From Branchiostoma lanceolatum (lineage: Eukaryota > Chordata > Leptocardii > Amphioxiformes > Branchiostomatidae), in assembly GCF_035083965.1 (NCBI RefSeq), contig NC_089727.1, positions 5,647,501 through 5,711,500 of the forward strand: a DNA stretch of 64,000 bases. Direction: 5' to 3'. How positions within the stretch are numbered: the first letter of the stretch is position 1; each line of letters begins with the position of its first letter. This document shows, piece by piece, positions 44,801 to 56,600 of this stretch. The notes beneath the pieces are model-generated. The model had not been told where the DNA came from, did not search any database, and worked only from the letters and a program-made list of their open reading frames with translations. The position numbers and the translations under genes are program-made.

Positions 44801-47800
44801 CTATAGAGCCGCACACCCACCTGACATACTGCACGTGTTCTTCTCGCTGTTTCTCCAGAGGTTCTCTGATGATCGTGTTAAAGTCCTGTGGATACAAAAC
44901 AGGACATTACTTCATACAATACCTGCAGCTGTCACTTTAGCCTGGTATCATTTTCCATCTCCGGTTCTTGCCGATCACTTTCCTTGCCGAATGTATCGAA
45001 TATTCTGCGGAGAAGCGATCAGAGAATAGCCTGGGTACCATCCTAAGTGGTAACCGCTGGCTCAGTCTTTTCAAAAAGATTGAGGGGTCGGTTACTACGG
45101 AGGACGGTAGACATATATACCCAGGCTAATCAGAGGAGCGGACTAGACCTAGGTAGAATGGATACCAGGCCATTGATATTTGAAAAGAAATTCAACAAAA
45201 CAAATCGGCATGTCTGGTGAAACGAAGGAGTTATGCTACTAACACAGCAGAGGCATCAGGCGCGCAGGAGACAAGGCCCCAGACTTAAAAACAAACTGGC
45301 GGCCAGAAGCCGCATGAACTAGTTATATCTTATCATGCTGCTTTTTAGATTGAATTTATCGACTGTTTGTTATTTGTAGTTTATGTGCTGTATATCGTTT
45401 TGTGTGTGGGCCACGACACCAGCAACAGCTGCCTGTGGCCAACGTGTATTGTACCGTTTGCAATTTCAATAAATCAAATCAAATCAAATCAAATCATGGA
45501 GAGTACCTCCTTCTCTATGACCAGTAGTTCCACCTCGTCCTTACAGACCACCGTGGTACCGCGGACACTGTCACTCATCATGGCGGTCTCCTGGAGAACA
45601 GAAGACAGAAGAGACATTTCAGCAAGTTTCACCGAATCCTAAGGAGTAGTGGGTGTAATTAATGTCTAAAACATCTGATCTAACAGTCGCTAGGCCTTCC
45701 CAAGGGGTTATGGATTGTAAAATTCGACAAAAGTAATGTAAAGAATTGAGGAGAGAGAGACGAGGGCAAATAGAACCCTGTGGTGACCAAGTTCCCTTGA
45801 CAAATTATTCTTCCTATAGACAGTTTACTTAGACTGGTGGAGACAGGTTGTAATAAAGGAAAAGAAGAATGTGTAAAAAAAAAAGGTAGGTGGATGAACG
45901 AATTGATGAATGCATATAAATAAAGTAAGGAATGATTTTTCCTGTCTCACCCCGAACACATCGCCCCCGCTGAGCTCCCTGACGGTCCTGACGAAGGTTT
46001 TGCCCGTCCGCTCGTCCTTCTCCTTCACGTTGATGAGCACGGTGCCGGACAGGATGATGTAGAAACAGAACGGCCGGTGTCCCTGCTTCAGCACGATCCG
46101 TCGAGCCTCATAACTAGGAATGGCAATTACAGCGTTATAATTGGGATATCAGTTTCGCTCGTCATTAGTTCTCAGTTTGGATGATTCTGTTGCTACACTG
46201 TTTGTGTTTTGTAATCGTGAAAAAAATCCAAAATAAATTGACCCGTCTCCTCTCATAACCAATATATGAAATATACATTGAAAATTGACGGGTACGTTCG
46301 AATGTTTGGGAATCATAAAAACCAATGCAAGATTAAGAAAAGTACATGTAGATAATGTGTACCCTATGCAGTAGTTAAAATAAGCCCTTAATGATTTATA
46401 GAAATCATTCCAAATCGAGAACGTTTGTTTGCTTTCAATGACTTGCCATGAAAGAAGCTGCACGTATATTGCAGCAATATACTAGTCTCAGAGTTCGCTT
46501 GAAAAGCAATATACAATAAAGATGACTGGTCTTAACCTCAGATTCTTTATATTGTTTTGGTGAATCGAAGTAACAACGCACTGCGTGTTTGTTAATCCGA
46601 CGTTTTGATCAAAAGACAGACCATCCTGTACTCCATGGAAAAGTTACAAACGTTAATGGCTTTCCTCCGTAATGGGCAAACAATGTTATTCAATCTGTTT
46701 GTGTCCCATCTGGCGTTGGTTCAGTTTTCGTTTGTTCCGTGCACGATCTAAAGTTCACCAACCTTTACATATACAACAGACCTGCTCGCCATTGTTGCTA
46801 CAAAATGTCGGTAAGAGACTAAGTCAATATGCAGCGTGTTAGTCACAGGTCTGATAGCACAATGTTAGCCAACCAATTAAACTACCTGCTAATGGTCACT
46901 TGTAGCCATCAGTTAGGATGGATTCGCAATTAGGAACACGGTAGTGATAATGTGCACGTGGGGGGGGGGGGGGAAATGACGTTACTTGTCCACAATTCGC
47001 TTTGACATAATTCTACACGTTGAATTCTATGATTTGAAATACTGTCTTTAGTAATCGTGTCATTGCTTTTTTTCAGTCCATTAAGTTTTACTTTTCCCTG
47101 AGATTGAATGTGGGAGTGTTTCATCAAGCTCCTATGCTCAATCTTAGCGTCGGTCTGCTTTCTGCACAGGACATCGGCCATCTTAATTAAAAGCTAGCTG
47201 TGCAAATTACATTTACCTTTTTAAATAGAAATTGGCGTGGTGAACTGAACTAAAGGTAAAGTGGTTGAAATGCCATTCAGATGTCAGATAACAAAACTGA
47301 CACGTACTTCTGATATATCATGATTTGAGACAGCAGGATCTGGGTGTGAGTCGGGTAGTCCTGGAATGACTTGTGATGTCTCAGTAGAGCCAGCAGCTGA
47401 AAACATCATTTAAAAAAACGCATATTTGTGAAAAACAATATGACAAACTTCCAATATTGCAATAACAGCTTGGTCTGTAGCATTTACTGTAAGAAATGAT
47501 AGAAATGGGCCACAAAGTCTTAATCTACAATTCGTGGTGCAAGCTACACACAGTGTAATTGTGTCCCCTCCCACCACTCGGTTAAGTCAACTCAGCAACT
47601 AACTGCTGTTGGTGTATGTGGTACTAGTGCACAATGGCAGCTTCAAATGCAGATAACGTATTTAAATAAAACATAATATAATTCATGGTCGACCAAATAA
47701 ACCAGAATCTTATGTCACGCTTTGTATAATCTATCCAGTCCTCACCACTTGTATGTGATCCCTAGTCCGTTCAGTAGGAGGGATGGCCAAGATCTTCTTC

Positions 47801-50338
47801 AACTTTTCACTCCCTCTGGTCTGGATGGGAGAGGAAATACAAATAAGGCATATTAAAAGTTTAAACAAACGCTTGAAGCTTAGAATTATGAATTTGGGAA
47901 CAGGTCTAGGACCTACGCACCGTTATGTGGTATATATCTATTCCTGTGCTATTTTACCTTATCTATCATGCAATATAGTACACTTAAAGTTTATAGACAC
48001 ACCACAAGTACAAGGACTTCCGTAAGGTCTAACTTTACATATTACCCAAAAGTGAATACAATGATTTTCACATAGTACTTACAAGGTATATGAGTAAAGC
48101 ACTATATGGGATCTACTCCTAGAATACAATTGAATCATATTATGTATATACATTGTATAGGAAGAAATGTATCAAATTCTCTTGAGCAGGTTGCAAGGAA
48201 TGTGAATAACTTTCTCAATATATGTTGAACAATTCATTTAAAAATGACGCTCATTTTCAATATATCACACAATGACGGCATAACTGACCACTCTGAGTTT
48301 GCTGAACATATCCCTGTTGAAGTACAGAGACTGGTTGAAATCCTTCTGTAGGTTCAGCTGCATCTCCACCAGGGACCATTCCTTCGTCTCGCCGCCGCTG
48401 ATGTAGCTGACAAACAACAGGTACAGTTAATTAAAGCACATTCTCATGCTACACATTCCATGCTACATGGTCTTTCTGTAAGGTAGATTAGTCTCGTAGA
48501 AGGGGCGTTGTTTTCTGGCAGAATATTTCATACGTTGTACATTGTACAATTGTTGTGCAGTCAAGGTTTGTAATTCTATTGATACACATATTCCCATACA
48601 TATTAGTCTAAATGTGCTCACACGACTTGTTGAGTGCTATGAATGTATATACGACAGGTGTTAAACTCTGCACTTTCAGATGGTAGTGTTGGATTGATTA
48701 CAAAAAGCCAGTCCAAGGACTCCACTTGCCCATATGATATGTCAAGGCAAGAAAACTTAAGTCGGGTTTCTGTGTTGTTAAAAAAACGTTGCACAAACAG
48801 CTCACAGTGTCTTTAATCGGTTCTAAATTGTTTTTCTAGTCTTGGTCCCTAAGCATGAAAGCATTTTCCGTGCTCTTGAAGTTTAAAGAGAGAAGGTACA
48901 TGACACCGCATATAGTGGTAGAACCAAACAGGTCAGGCTGGGCATGTTGGTCTGAGGATTAGTAGTACGAGTGCAAGTAGGGTTGACTTGGCACGTAGGA
49001 CAGCTCGCGCATATCGGGAGTTACTACACCCTGTCGCCGAGTTGATATGTCATCATCTTATGTCTTACTCTTTTAAGGTGTTGAAGCATATACAAAGTTC
49101 AGCCTCCAGTATTCCCTACCATACGTTATATACATTAAGCAGTTAACTGCACACCCAATAATAAGTAATCAGTAGCATTGAAATAATCATTTTCTAAAAT
49201 GTTAGGGTTACTATTGAGATGTAAATGGTTATGTCTTCTTGACACTACATGTAAAATATGCAAGCTAGTGTCACTATGTGGACAATATATAAATATAAGT
49301 TTCCTACCTTTTGAGTGAAATGCATGTCTTTGTGATGATGCGGACAGCCTGGGCGATTCTCTTGAACTTCTCATATGGCTGGAAAAGATCATGATGTGCG
49401 ATGATGAGCAAAAATATAACAAAGTACAGTTCACCAATCATACATTGTACATACAGTGGCTTATGGCGACTGCCAAGCAGTCTCTTCAAACAGGTTTGGC
49501 TTTGATACTGAACTCGTTGATTAGAGGCCAGAAGGCCGATATGCGCATCTGTTTTTAGATACCGCAATAGTATAACTTCCAGTCGTCTCAAGAATGTACC
49601 AATTGAAATGTATAAACACGCTGCTTGATGCTGAGGTAAGACGTTAATGCATTCCTTTGCTATGTTATGTATTCCCCGGTAGCGCGAGTCAAAACATATA
49701 AACACGAGCCCTAGGCTATCGACAAGTATTCAGTATTCCTTTACATTGATAGTCCCATTTCTGCAAACCTCTCCATTAATATCATGGATCATCCGTCTTC
49801 TACTGTCTCGGAATAAGAAGTCCAACCCAATACGTTGAATTCTAGTGTCAGTATATAGACTAGAGTAGGCACATGCTATATTGTTAACCATTGTCTGTCC
49901 GTCCTTTCATGTTACATGTACTTGTAACTAGCCTACGGACAAGAAATTGCAATAAACTTTCAGTGCTAATGTTGCATGTACCCGTATGAGTAGACCGGTG
50001 TGCGTAACGAACATCTGGTTTAACGGTTCTACTCGGCTCTTCCTCTGCACGGCCCGGCGGCGGCGAAACCGTTTCGTCAGGCTCTCCTTCCGCCAACTCC
50101 CCGTCAACAGATCCTCGATAACGTCCTCATCTTCCTCCGGGGTCTCTTCCAGCTGGGACCACCTGTTGATAGATGGAAGTCTTGTTCTGCTCTTTGTGGA
50201 TTTCCCGGCTGCAGGAGCTTTCTTCTTGAAGAACTCGTCAAGATCTGTTCGTTTTAGAGCCTTGCCTAGCACCAGGGCCAGGCCAGCTTTCTCCTCCTTG
50301 TAGTGTTTGTAGTAGTACGCCTCGTCTAGGTGAAACAT
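40598..50338 (-). CDS. CNBD2: Cyclic nucleotide-binding domain-containing protein 2 (19 exons, 660 aa)
   Basis: This is a cytoplasmic cyclic-nucleotide-binding protein; the mammalian orthologue binds cAMP and is linked to sperm flagellum function. Exons from high to low coordinate are 50338-49982, 49378-49308, 48406-48292, 47820-47746, 47396-47308, 46113-45951, 45590-45507, 44885-44821, 44640-44563, 44380-44320, 44055-43935, 43751-43684, 43400-43323, 43000-42895, 42549-42455, 42216-42124, 41848-41804, 41624-41535 and 40726-40598. Every border is AG/GT, and all phases join without a stop. Residues of about 207-318 form the cyclic-nucleotide-binding domain. Its phosphate-binding cassette, FGETAMMSDSVRGTTV, keeps the Glu (291) and Arg (300). 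RTRDHIQ before the domain and the order of downstream segments match vertebrate CNBD2 as I remember it (about 576 residues). Alternative first exons may exist upstream. Confidence 0.93.
42124..43751 (-). CDS. CNBD2: CNBD2 exons 12-16: basic linker region
   Basis: Exons are 43751-43684 (SVLGLTGSQKIAPRPDRMVE), 43400-43323 (YREDKSISPDIFSQYEEQKR), 43000-42895 (NPLEAMERANKDISPNWVRG), 42549-42455 (TTVQLNVSDGTARVWRRISF) and 42216-42124 (AQKQWRYRYAEVATLGEGSV). Phases run 1-0-0-1-0-0 across the joins. The region is rich in Lys/Arg and Ser and is probably less conserved. Exon 16 leads into a third barrel-like segment. Confidence 0.87.
42600..42770 (+). mobile_element. LINE 3' fragment with a C-terminal zinc-finger-like motif
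   Basis: Within a CNBD2 intron, in the opposite orientation, a frame reads YRCDFCGRDCHSRIGLFSHS and ends in a stop at 42705-42707. The Cys-x2-Cys...His-x-R-C pattern with SRIGL is the zinc-binding C-terminus of many animal endonuclease/reverse-transcriptase ORFs. It is followed by CATGGTCAATACTGACCGAC, a 3'-UTR type seen after such ORFs. The 5' part is lost. Confidence 0.7.
43935..44885 (-). CDS. CNBD2: CNBD2 exons 8-11: inter-domain helix and start of a second, degenerate binding fold
   Basis: Exons are 44885-44821 (DFNTIIREPLEKQREEHVQY), 44640-44563 (DLPLFEDWPVELLLTVNHQF), 44380-44320 (KGNVVVKNWKENNYLVIVKS) and 44055-43935 (GSCRVVSEVREEIVRPKTTS). The sequence of helix, a strand with Asn-Tyr-Leu-Val-Ile-Val and Gly-Ser-Cys resembles the front of another cyclic-nucleotide-binding barrel, as in the vertebrate protein. 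Confidence 0.88.
44939..45170. mobile_element. Foldback element with AGCCTGGTATC ends, carrying a second element inside
   Basis: AGCCTGGTATCATTTT at 44939 is matched inverted by AATGGATACCAGGC ending at 45170. The match decays further in. The inside is interrupted by a separate foldback element at 45025-45128. Both lie in CNBD2 intron 7. Confidence 0.7.
45025..45128. mobile_element. Nested foldback element with 7-bp target-site duplication
   Basis: TAGCCTGGGTA at 45027 is matched by TACCCAGGCTA ending at 45128, with a weaker inner match (GGTAACCG / CGGTTACT). The direct repeat ATCAGAG flanks it at 45018-45024 and 45129-45135. The terminal motif is close to that of the element it entered, so the two belong to related families. 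Confidence 0.8.
45240..45496 (+). mobile_element. Non-LTR element 3' end with an (AAATC)n tail
   Basis: A plus-strand stretch ends TTTCAATAAATCAAATCAAA and three more AAATC units at 45468-45496. Upstream are AGGCATCAGGCGCGCAGGAG and GGCCAGAAGCCGCATGA, which look like the end of a decayed ORF and its 3' UTR. The pentanucleotide tail is characteristic of CR1/L2-type retrotransposons. It ends 10 bases from the donor site of CNBD2 exon 7. Confidence 0.65.
45507..47820 (-). CDS. CNBD2: CNBD2 exons 4-7: cyclic nucleotide-binding domain
   Basis: Exon 4 (47820-47746) ends ERTRDHIQV. Exon 5 (47396-47308) has the helix LLALLRHHKSFQDYP and ends in phase 2. Exon 6 (46113-45951) carries the beta-barrel, with RRIVLKQGHRPFCFYIILSG and TVRELSGGDVFG. 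Exon 7 (45590-45507) supplies the phosphate-binding cassette ETAMMSDSVRGTTVVC and the last strand, VELLVIEKE. Exon 4 uses the CAG at 47822-47821 as acceptor; the AG four bases further in would cause an immediate stop. Confidence 0.92.
48292..49378 (-). CDS. CNBD2: CNBD2 exons 2-3: helical lead-in to the nucleotide-binding domain
   Basis: Exon 2 (49378-49308) reads PYEKFKRIAQAVRIITKTC and so on, starting in phase 0 and ending in phase 2. Exon 3 (48406-48292) completes the codon and reads SYISGGETKEWSLVEMQLNL and onward to MFSKLR in phase 0. The helix with AVRIITKTCISLKR corresponds to the N-terminal helix of vertebrate CNBD2. A long open frame in front of exon 2, up to 49705, is intronic. Confidence 0.85.
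49982..50338 (-). CDS. CNBD2: CNBD2 exon 1 (proximal first coding exon)
   Basis: ATG at 50338 opens MFHLDEAYYYKHYKEEKAG. The 119 codons include a Lys-rich stretch, an acidic block (EETPEEDEDVIEDL) and a strongly basic block (KRFRRRRAVQRKSR), ending at LLIR before GTACAT in phase 0. A possible acceptor (CACACTAG) sits 5 bases upstream of the ATG. This exon could therefore be spliced to an untranslated leader, but a phase-0 upstream exon joined there would read out of frame. Confidence 0.8.
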
Positions 50339-53001
50339 GTTTCTAGTGTGGGTTCCAACGTTGATTGATAGAATCTTACGAGAGTCTAATGTTTATCGCG
50401 CCGTGACCACCTGCTGGGAAAATCATTGTTGGTAATAAAGGCTCGCCGTGATCTTCTGTGCTTTTCACCCCGCAGAAAAGGTTTTGTGTCTCGCCCTTGT
50501 GTTTTCATCACAGGAACGCAGCGCCAACGGTCACCCCGGTATGCACGGCGATACCATATCACCGGCATCTCATTATAGATCCATTTGTCTCGGGCGCGCC
50601 GACAGACGACAAAATGAATGTGACAGAGGCGAAAGGCTGGCAGTTTTAATTAGACGGTGTTTGCCGTGGTTAGTGTGTGGTTCCCCTGGCTACGGCGAAC
50701 CATAGAGGCGTAAGGTGGGTAAAATGGCCAACATGACGCCTGTAGCACCAGGAAATCCCCTCTTTTGTTCCAGGACTTGCGTTCTCCTTGTTAACGGCAC
50801 GCTTCTGGGGCTAAATCCGACAGATGTGAAAAGGTTCAGAGTTTTAAGATCTTGTGCCTATTCAGGATTACCGACTTAATAGTGAATGGTAACTGAAACC
50901 TTCGCACTCACAAAGTCAGGGAAGACTTACACCTAAACGATACTTAATCTTACTTTCTGAAACGTGCAGCTTAAAGGTTAAGCGTCTCTGAGCGTTTTTA
51001 AAGATAGGGATCGAAGGTAATCATTGTCACTACGCGACAATGGGGCGTCGACCATCATGAGATATCTACGGCTGGAAGTGGGTGTAATCCGAGATATCGC
51101 ATTACGTGTTTGAGTTGCCCATTGTTACCTGTTTACTGAGGATTACCTGTGCACCTGTCGGCAGGCTCCCGATCAACAGGTGTGCTCAAACAACACTGAC
51201 TTTGCCCTGCACTTTAATCCGCATGGGCCAATACTCGGGGATCTTTGACCTGCTCTCACTGCTGCAGTTCGTCAGAATGTCGCGAGGTGGCACTGCATTG
51301 AAGGCTCCGGTTCGGTTATGCACTTTGAAGTGGCTAATGTAGCCATGGTCGTCGTTTTGTTCTTTGATGGTCACCCTCAATTTATTTCCTTGCTTTTTAT
51401 TTGGTAGTTGGTAGATTTTATCCTAAGATATATATGATTTTATTTTTAAAATGATATGCATTCAAATCATGCAGTAACAATATTTGAAATTCACACAAAT
51501 TTATTAGAGGAAGGCTAAAAAATGCTGTTTGTGTTTTTCGTTGAAAACAGACAAATGATGGTTGGTATATACAAGGTCACATTTTAACGTGATCAGTTGC
51601 CAGGGAGTTTCACGGTCAACTCACAAGCACTGAATACCCGTGTATATAGAATAATCTCCACAGCAATTCACCATAATTCTTTCAATGACGCAAACCTATT
51701 ACCACATTCCCACGCTGACAAAAGAACTTATTTTTTCTTGGATTACTATTCCCTACTTTGTTCCCACCACAAGCAATTACAGCATAACCTACGCTGGCTA
51801 ACCTGAAAAGTAGGCACAGTAACAAAAGAAACGAGCTAATACTTTTCTACAATGACATCATACTAGGCGAAGCAACAACTGTATTGGTACTTTGTTTCGC
51901 CGACACTTCACTGTATTGGTTATTCCCTCGTTTATTGTTGCTAAGAGATCAAAATATGGAAACGCAGCTTTATAGTGACATATTTGGTTACAAGAAAACT
52001 TGCGTCATCATAGAACTTCCTAAATAACCATGCATATGTATATGTATATGTATATTCCAGTTGCCTAGCAACTATTGTATATCAACAAACAGCGCAAACA
52101 CAGCTCCCACACTCCGTAATGGTTAAAGCTGTGTTCATTAGTGCACAAGTCTAAAGGACCGTCTGTATTATTGGAAGTGGTTTCGCCTATTGGCTGGCAC
52201 TTGTCAAACTAAGTACCGTGCACTTCGCAGTTCAACAGCGGCATAGAAAATCAAAGTTAGCACGTTAGAAGGATATAGCTTTGGTGCTGTTTGGAGGAAA
52301 AAATATCCTCATGCAGATTTATAGAGAAAAGCTACTAACTGTGATTGTTTTGTCTTAATTTACTAAATAACGCGAAAAAACTCATAACAGGTGTGTGCAT
52401 TAAACACGCATACAACTGGTAAAAGGAAAGGTTTCAATGCTATTTTCAATGTTTTTCTCTCCTCTGGAAAACGGCACGAGGCAAAACATCCGGACGAAAC
52501 ACTAAACGCCTAACCTATTTAACCTACATTACAGACCCGCTGGGAATGAATTCAATTTATTAAGATTGGGTCAGATTGCACATTGAAAAACACGTGCCAC
52601 GAGTGATTGTAAGAATGGAGATTTAACAAGAAATAGTAAGGGACTTGATAAAGATATATAATTGAAGTAGCGTTTTCATTTTGCGGGGTGCTAGGATGTT
52701 TCGTTCAAAAACGTCAAAATGGGCCTGATTTACATAACTCAATGTCATAGATGTTTCCCATGGTTAATGCTGCCCTGGATTATCATATAACATATATATG
52801 TACGTAGTCACCGCCATAGCTCTTCTGACAGAATGTTTAACTATTCAAACATTTCTATGAAGACAGCACACTTGATAGATTCTTGTCAAAATACACGTGT
52901 CAATATATACCTGTGTTATGCACTGTACCACCTAGAAAGAGACTCAACAGCAACGAACGCACGGGTTTTGTAGAATTATCGTCACAACTATCCTGACATA
53001 C
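50339..53001. other. Upstream flank or intron of CNBD2; no exon recognised
   Basis: This is AT-rich DNA with a (TATATG)n tract near 52034-52055. Short frames have no family features. If the upstream first exons are real, this is CNBD2 intron plus the promoter of exon 1. Confidence 0.45.
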
Positions 53002-53118
53002 CTTCTCCTTCTGAACCCGTGCCCCCGCCACCACTCCCCTAGTCCGTGGCAGCATGATTCCCATCGCCATGCCCCTCACAAACCTCGCCTTCCTCCTCAA
53101 CCGACTGCCCCTGTCCAT
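53002..53118 (-). CDS. Possible alternative first exon (39 codons) of CNBD2
   Basis: ATG at 53118 opens MDRGSRLRRKARFVRGMAMG and the frame ends VQKEK before a strong donor, GTATGTC, in phase 0. An in-frame stop lies 12 bases upstream of the ATG, so this would be a true start. The block is GC-rich in AT-rich DNA. Its phase fits CNBD2 exon 2. The peptide is strongly basic. There is no homology evidence, and it could belong to an unrelated short transcript. Confidence 0.4.
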
Positions 53119-53259
53119 CTCGCACGTACCGGTCCCTCAAATGCCTCCCGCGCCAGGCCCCGCGCTCCCTCGCCTGACAATCCCAGCGCACTAATTGAGA
53201 TTTGTACCTTTGTTTTGCACCTTTTTATCAACGGGCTTCGCCCGGAGATTAACCTTTCT

Positions 53260-53672
53260 ATCAATTTGGACAATTAACCTCTTGAGGACTGTTGGGTTTC
53301 ACGCGCTTGGAAGGCACAACCAAGTTAAACACTTGGGTGACGTGACATTTGTACAAGGAAAACATCCATTTTTGTAATGAAGTTACTGTAAGCAATTTAT
53401 ATTATGGATTTATCTCAATGGACTTGAATAGCAAATTTAAGTACATAATGAACTGTGACAACCCATGCATGGTATACATTGGGAAGTATATCAAAGAATG
53501 TCTTGACGTTAGAAACTCTTCCAATGATTGTAAAAGCCCATTGTCATCCCATACTACTACACTATATTTTATGAAATAGACTAATTAGTCTAATAGAATG
53601 TTATCTATGTGCCAGTGAATGCCATATTTTGTACCATGTACAATTGTTGTGCAATAAAGTTATTATATTATT
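53260..53672 (+). mobile_element. LINE 3' fragment: end of reverse-transcriptase ORF plus 3' UTR
   Basis: A plus-strand frame reads MDLNSKFKYIMNCDNPCMVY, then IGKYIKECLDVR, the pattern seen at the C-terminus of many LINE reverse transcriptases. It stops at 53577-53579 and is followed by a 3' UTR ending CAATTGTTGTGCAATAAAGT and an (ATT)n tail. The same 3' end occurs at 32560-32605. The 5' border is uncertain. Confidence 0.65.
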
Positions 53673-56600
53673 ATTATGTATGTAATCAGGCTCTTTTAAA
53701 GTACTAGTAACTTTTAACAGACATGATAAATGCAACTCTACCATACCCCCTCCTCACCCCCACCCCCAAATAGCAGAAGTTGATTAAACTGGGTTGATAG
53801 TTTGCTGGAAGCAAGGAGCATTTGAAAGCATCTTGCTAGAAATATAAGTCGACCAAAATAGGCCCAAGCGGCCACCTATTTGGACAGTTTGTCCTGTTCT
53901 GATGGTCACCAAAGGAGGCTAAGAAAGGCTAACAATAGGTCATTTCAATTGAATACTGAGAACATTTTATCAGCCAACAACGGTTACGTTCAATGCCGCA
54001 AAACATAAAACTCTTAGGCAGCCCACACAGATGCTAAAGGTCAAGTATAGGGAAGGACTATGGATCTAGAGTTGAGTGGAAACTAGCACTCGCCTTGTTG
54101 AACAGCTCGTTCTATTGCCTCGGTGAATATGTACAATGCAATCGTACTTGATTAAGTGATTCATGGTGTTTTCGATTACCGACTAGAAGCGTTGGAAGGG
54201 ATGCTTTGCGACTACTGAACCGTAATTACAAAAATATAATAGACCTAACATGTACTGTGGAGAAAGTAATTATGATTTACTGCTATTTGGCGTAAAGCTT
54301 TTAATGCCGCCATTGCCAAACACAAGTTAAGTGGAGTTAGTAATACAACGGAGTCTTAGAGTGCAATGATTAAAGCCCTAGTTGTAATGCATATATTGTT
54401 TGTGGTCCAAAAAAGAATATACACGGGAATGTTAACTTGCTTTTACGTCGTGCGGCAAGGGTAAACCATGCACACTAAGGGGTGAGAAAGAACAGAGAAG
54501 GGTAGAAATCACACTAAGATCGGAGAGGGATATGAATTTACCAAACAGACCCAAGTATTGATCGTAGCACAGTGATTGAGCGATTATTTTGATTTATGCT
54601 GACTATTATTACCCGCCAATAAAACCATGTATTTGGCTTATTCTATTTCCGGGTAAGAATCCAATGCTGGGAAAAAGGGGTGCTCTCGCCATATGGATAG
54701 CAACACCCCAACAAAAACTACTTGTAGCTGGGTTGTTTCAACCAGGAACCCTTTATAAAGTCTTTCCACTCGAACTGAATACCTTACATTAGATTACACT
54801 GGGCCATACTATTTCATTAACAATACAGTTCATTGGGACATATGGCAGCATTTCCAGAGGTAGAAAGCAATCTCAAGATTAGAGCAATTACGTGATTGAA
54901 TGAATGACTGATTGTCCCCTGTCCCGTTGTCTCCAGCCTGTAAAGTTCTATTATGTGGACATACTTGCTTCATACAGAACACAGGAAGATTGTAAATAGG
55001 AGGCATTCCTAGCTGGTCGTTGCTTTTCGACGAACCATCCGACAAACGCAGTTTTCTCATTGTCTTCTTGAATAGAGATATCTAGATATCTAGATGAACA
55101 ATGCTGTAAGTCAGACTGGCGCTTCTGTATGACAAATAGACCACAGGATGACCTGACAACTTCACCTTCTTTAGAAGTATCCTAAGGGAACGACAAGAAA
55201 GGTGAAACGGTGGCGACTGACGCAAGTGACTGTCGTTTTATCTCTCGTGAGACTTCACGAGAGTTGATAACCGTATAGTCGGAAGATGTTGTGCAGGGCT
55301 GTGCGAGTTCGTTTGGCAAGGGCAATGTTTACAGGTGCACAATAATGGGAACTTCTGGATCACAAATGCAAATCGATGAAGATTTATAAGTAGAAGTTCT
55401 TAGACGAGTTTGCTGTGTGAGCTTGCAATACAAAGTCCCATGATTCGTATGTGAAGATGATCACCCAAAGCAAGGAGGTTTAGATAAGCAAAGCAAACGG
55501 TATGTAACTGAAACGCTGTCTTGCGATCGAAAGTAAAACTGCACGTGCAAACGGCGGGAGACTGTGTAGACAGAACGGGTCTGGGTCAACATAAGTTTTG
55601 GAGTGTTTCTTTAGTGCGACACAACCTATTCATGCATTAAGGGCTCTCTAACAAAAAATTAGGTCAATTTTTGCTGTGGCATCGATTCTAAAAATTACAG
55701 AATCGCCGTAATTCTGAAGGAGGGGGTGAATTATCAATAGATATATCATCCTTAAGTTTATACTCTGTCAAGCATGTACAAGGGATATCACCAAATACAA
55801 AAAAGTTACAACTTTTTCTAACAGTAATATCTTAACCACAAAAGAAAGAAAAATAGTTCAACACGGTGATCCAAACCTTCAACATTTTGTTTGCTTGCCA
55901 AATGTCATTAAAAATACTGCCACCTGTACATAAGTTTACATTTGAAGCCCCATTACAACAACAACAACAAATCTATTCTTGTAATTGCCTGTTATCATCA
56001 CGGCCTTTAATAGCATCTCGTATTTGTAGTCACAGATCATTTAAGTCGCAACAAGACTGCAAATTGGTGGACTATAAATGGAGACGATATTTTTGTTTGT
56101 CCACTGGTGGCCGCCATGTTGACACACCCTCTCAACCATGTTGTAGTAGGCCAAAGGTCACAGCTGATGGCCCTTGTTAATGGCTGTATGTTGTCAGTGT
56201 CTGCTGGTATTTACATCATGCCATTGCCTCGCAACGGCCGGAAAACATGAAAATAAAAGATGAGAGCCACAGGAGTGCTGTGAGGCCTTCACATTGACAA
56301 GTCACGTTCCATTGCATTTCAGAGAGACGGTTTGTCAAGCCAAACTATAGTTGTACATGTAGATGCTTTTGTACTGTATATCAAAGCAATTATCTAACTA
56401 CATCAGATATGCGTCTATTAGCATGAAAAGATACAGGGTAAAATGCATTGCATACCAGTCTACTTGTACTTATAGGATCACAGGGCAGGGGTACTATTAG
56501 TGTGAATCGTCATGCCGAGCTATAATTTAACCACAAAACCGTGATAAGTGAATAATAAAAACATTAGCGAACACAATCAAGATGCACTGTGTACCAATCC

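Noticed and set aside
44835..45029. Plus-strand 64-codon frame across CNBD2 exon 8 and a foldback element
   Set aside because: It crosses an exon of the opposite strand and a transposon end; chance frame.
46958..46976. Run of G as a quadruplex or origin signal
   Set aside because: It is a plain homopolymer of about 15 G in a CNBD2 intron, better explained as a simple repeat.
48530..48565. TTGTACAATTGTTGTGCAGTCAAGG as a third copy of the LINE 3' end
   Set aside because: It matches for about 17 bases, then diverges and lacks AATAAAGTTATT and a tail, so it is too short to claim.
49304..49705. Minus-strand frame of 133 codons
   Set aside because: Only its last 24 codons are CNBD2 exon 2; the rest is intron upstream of a good acceptor at 49379-49380.
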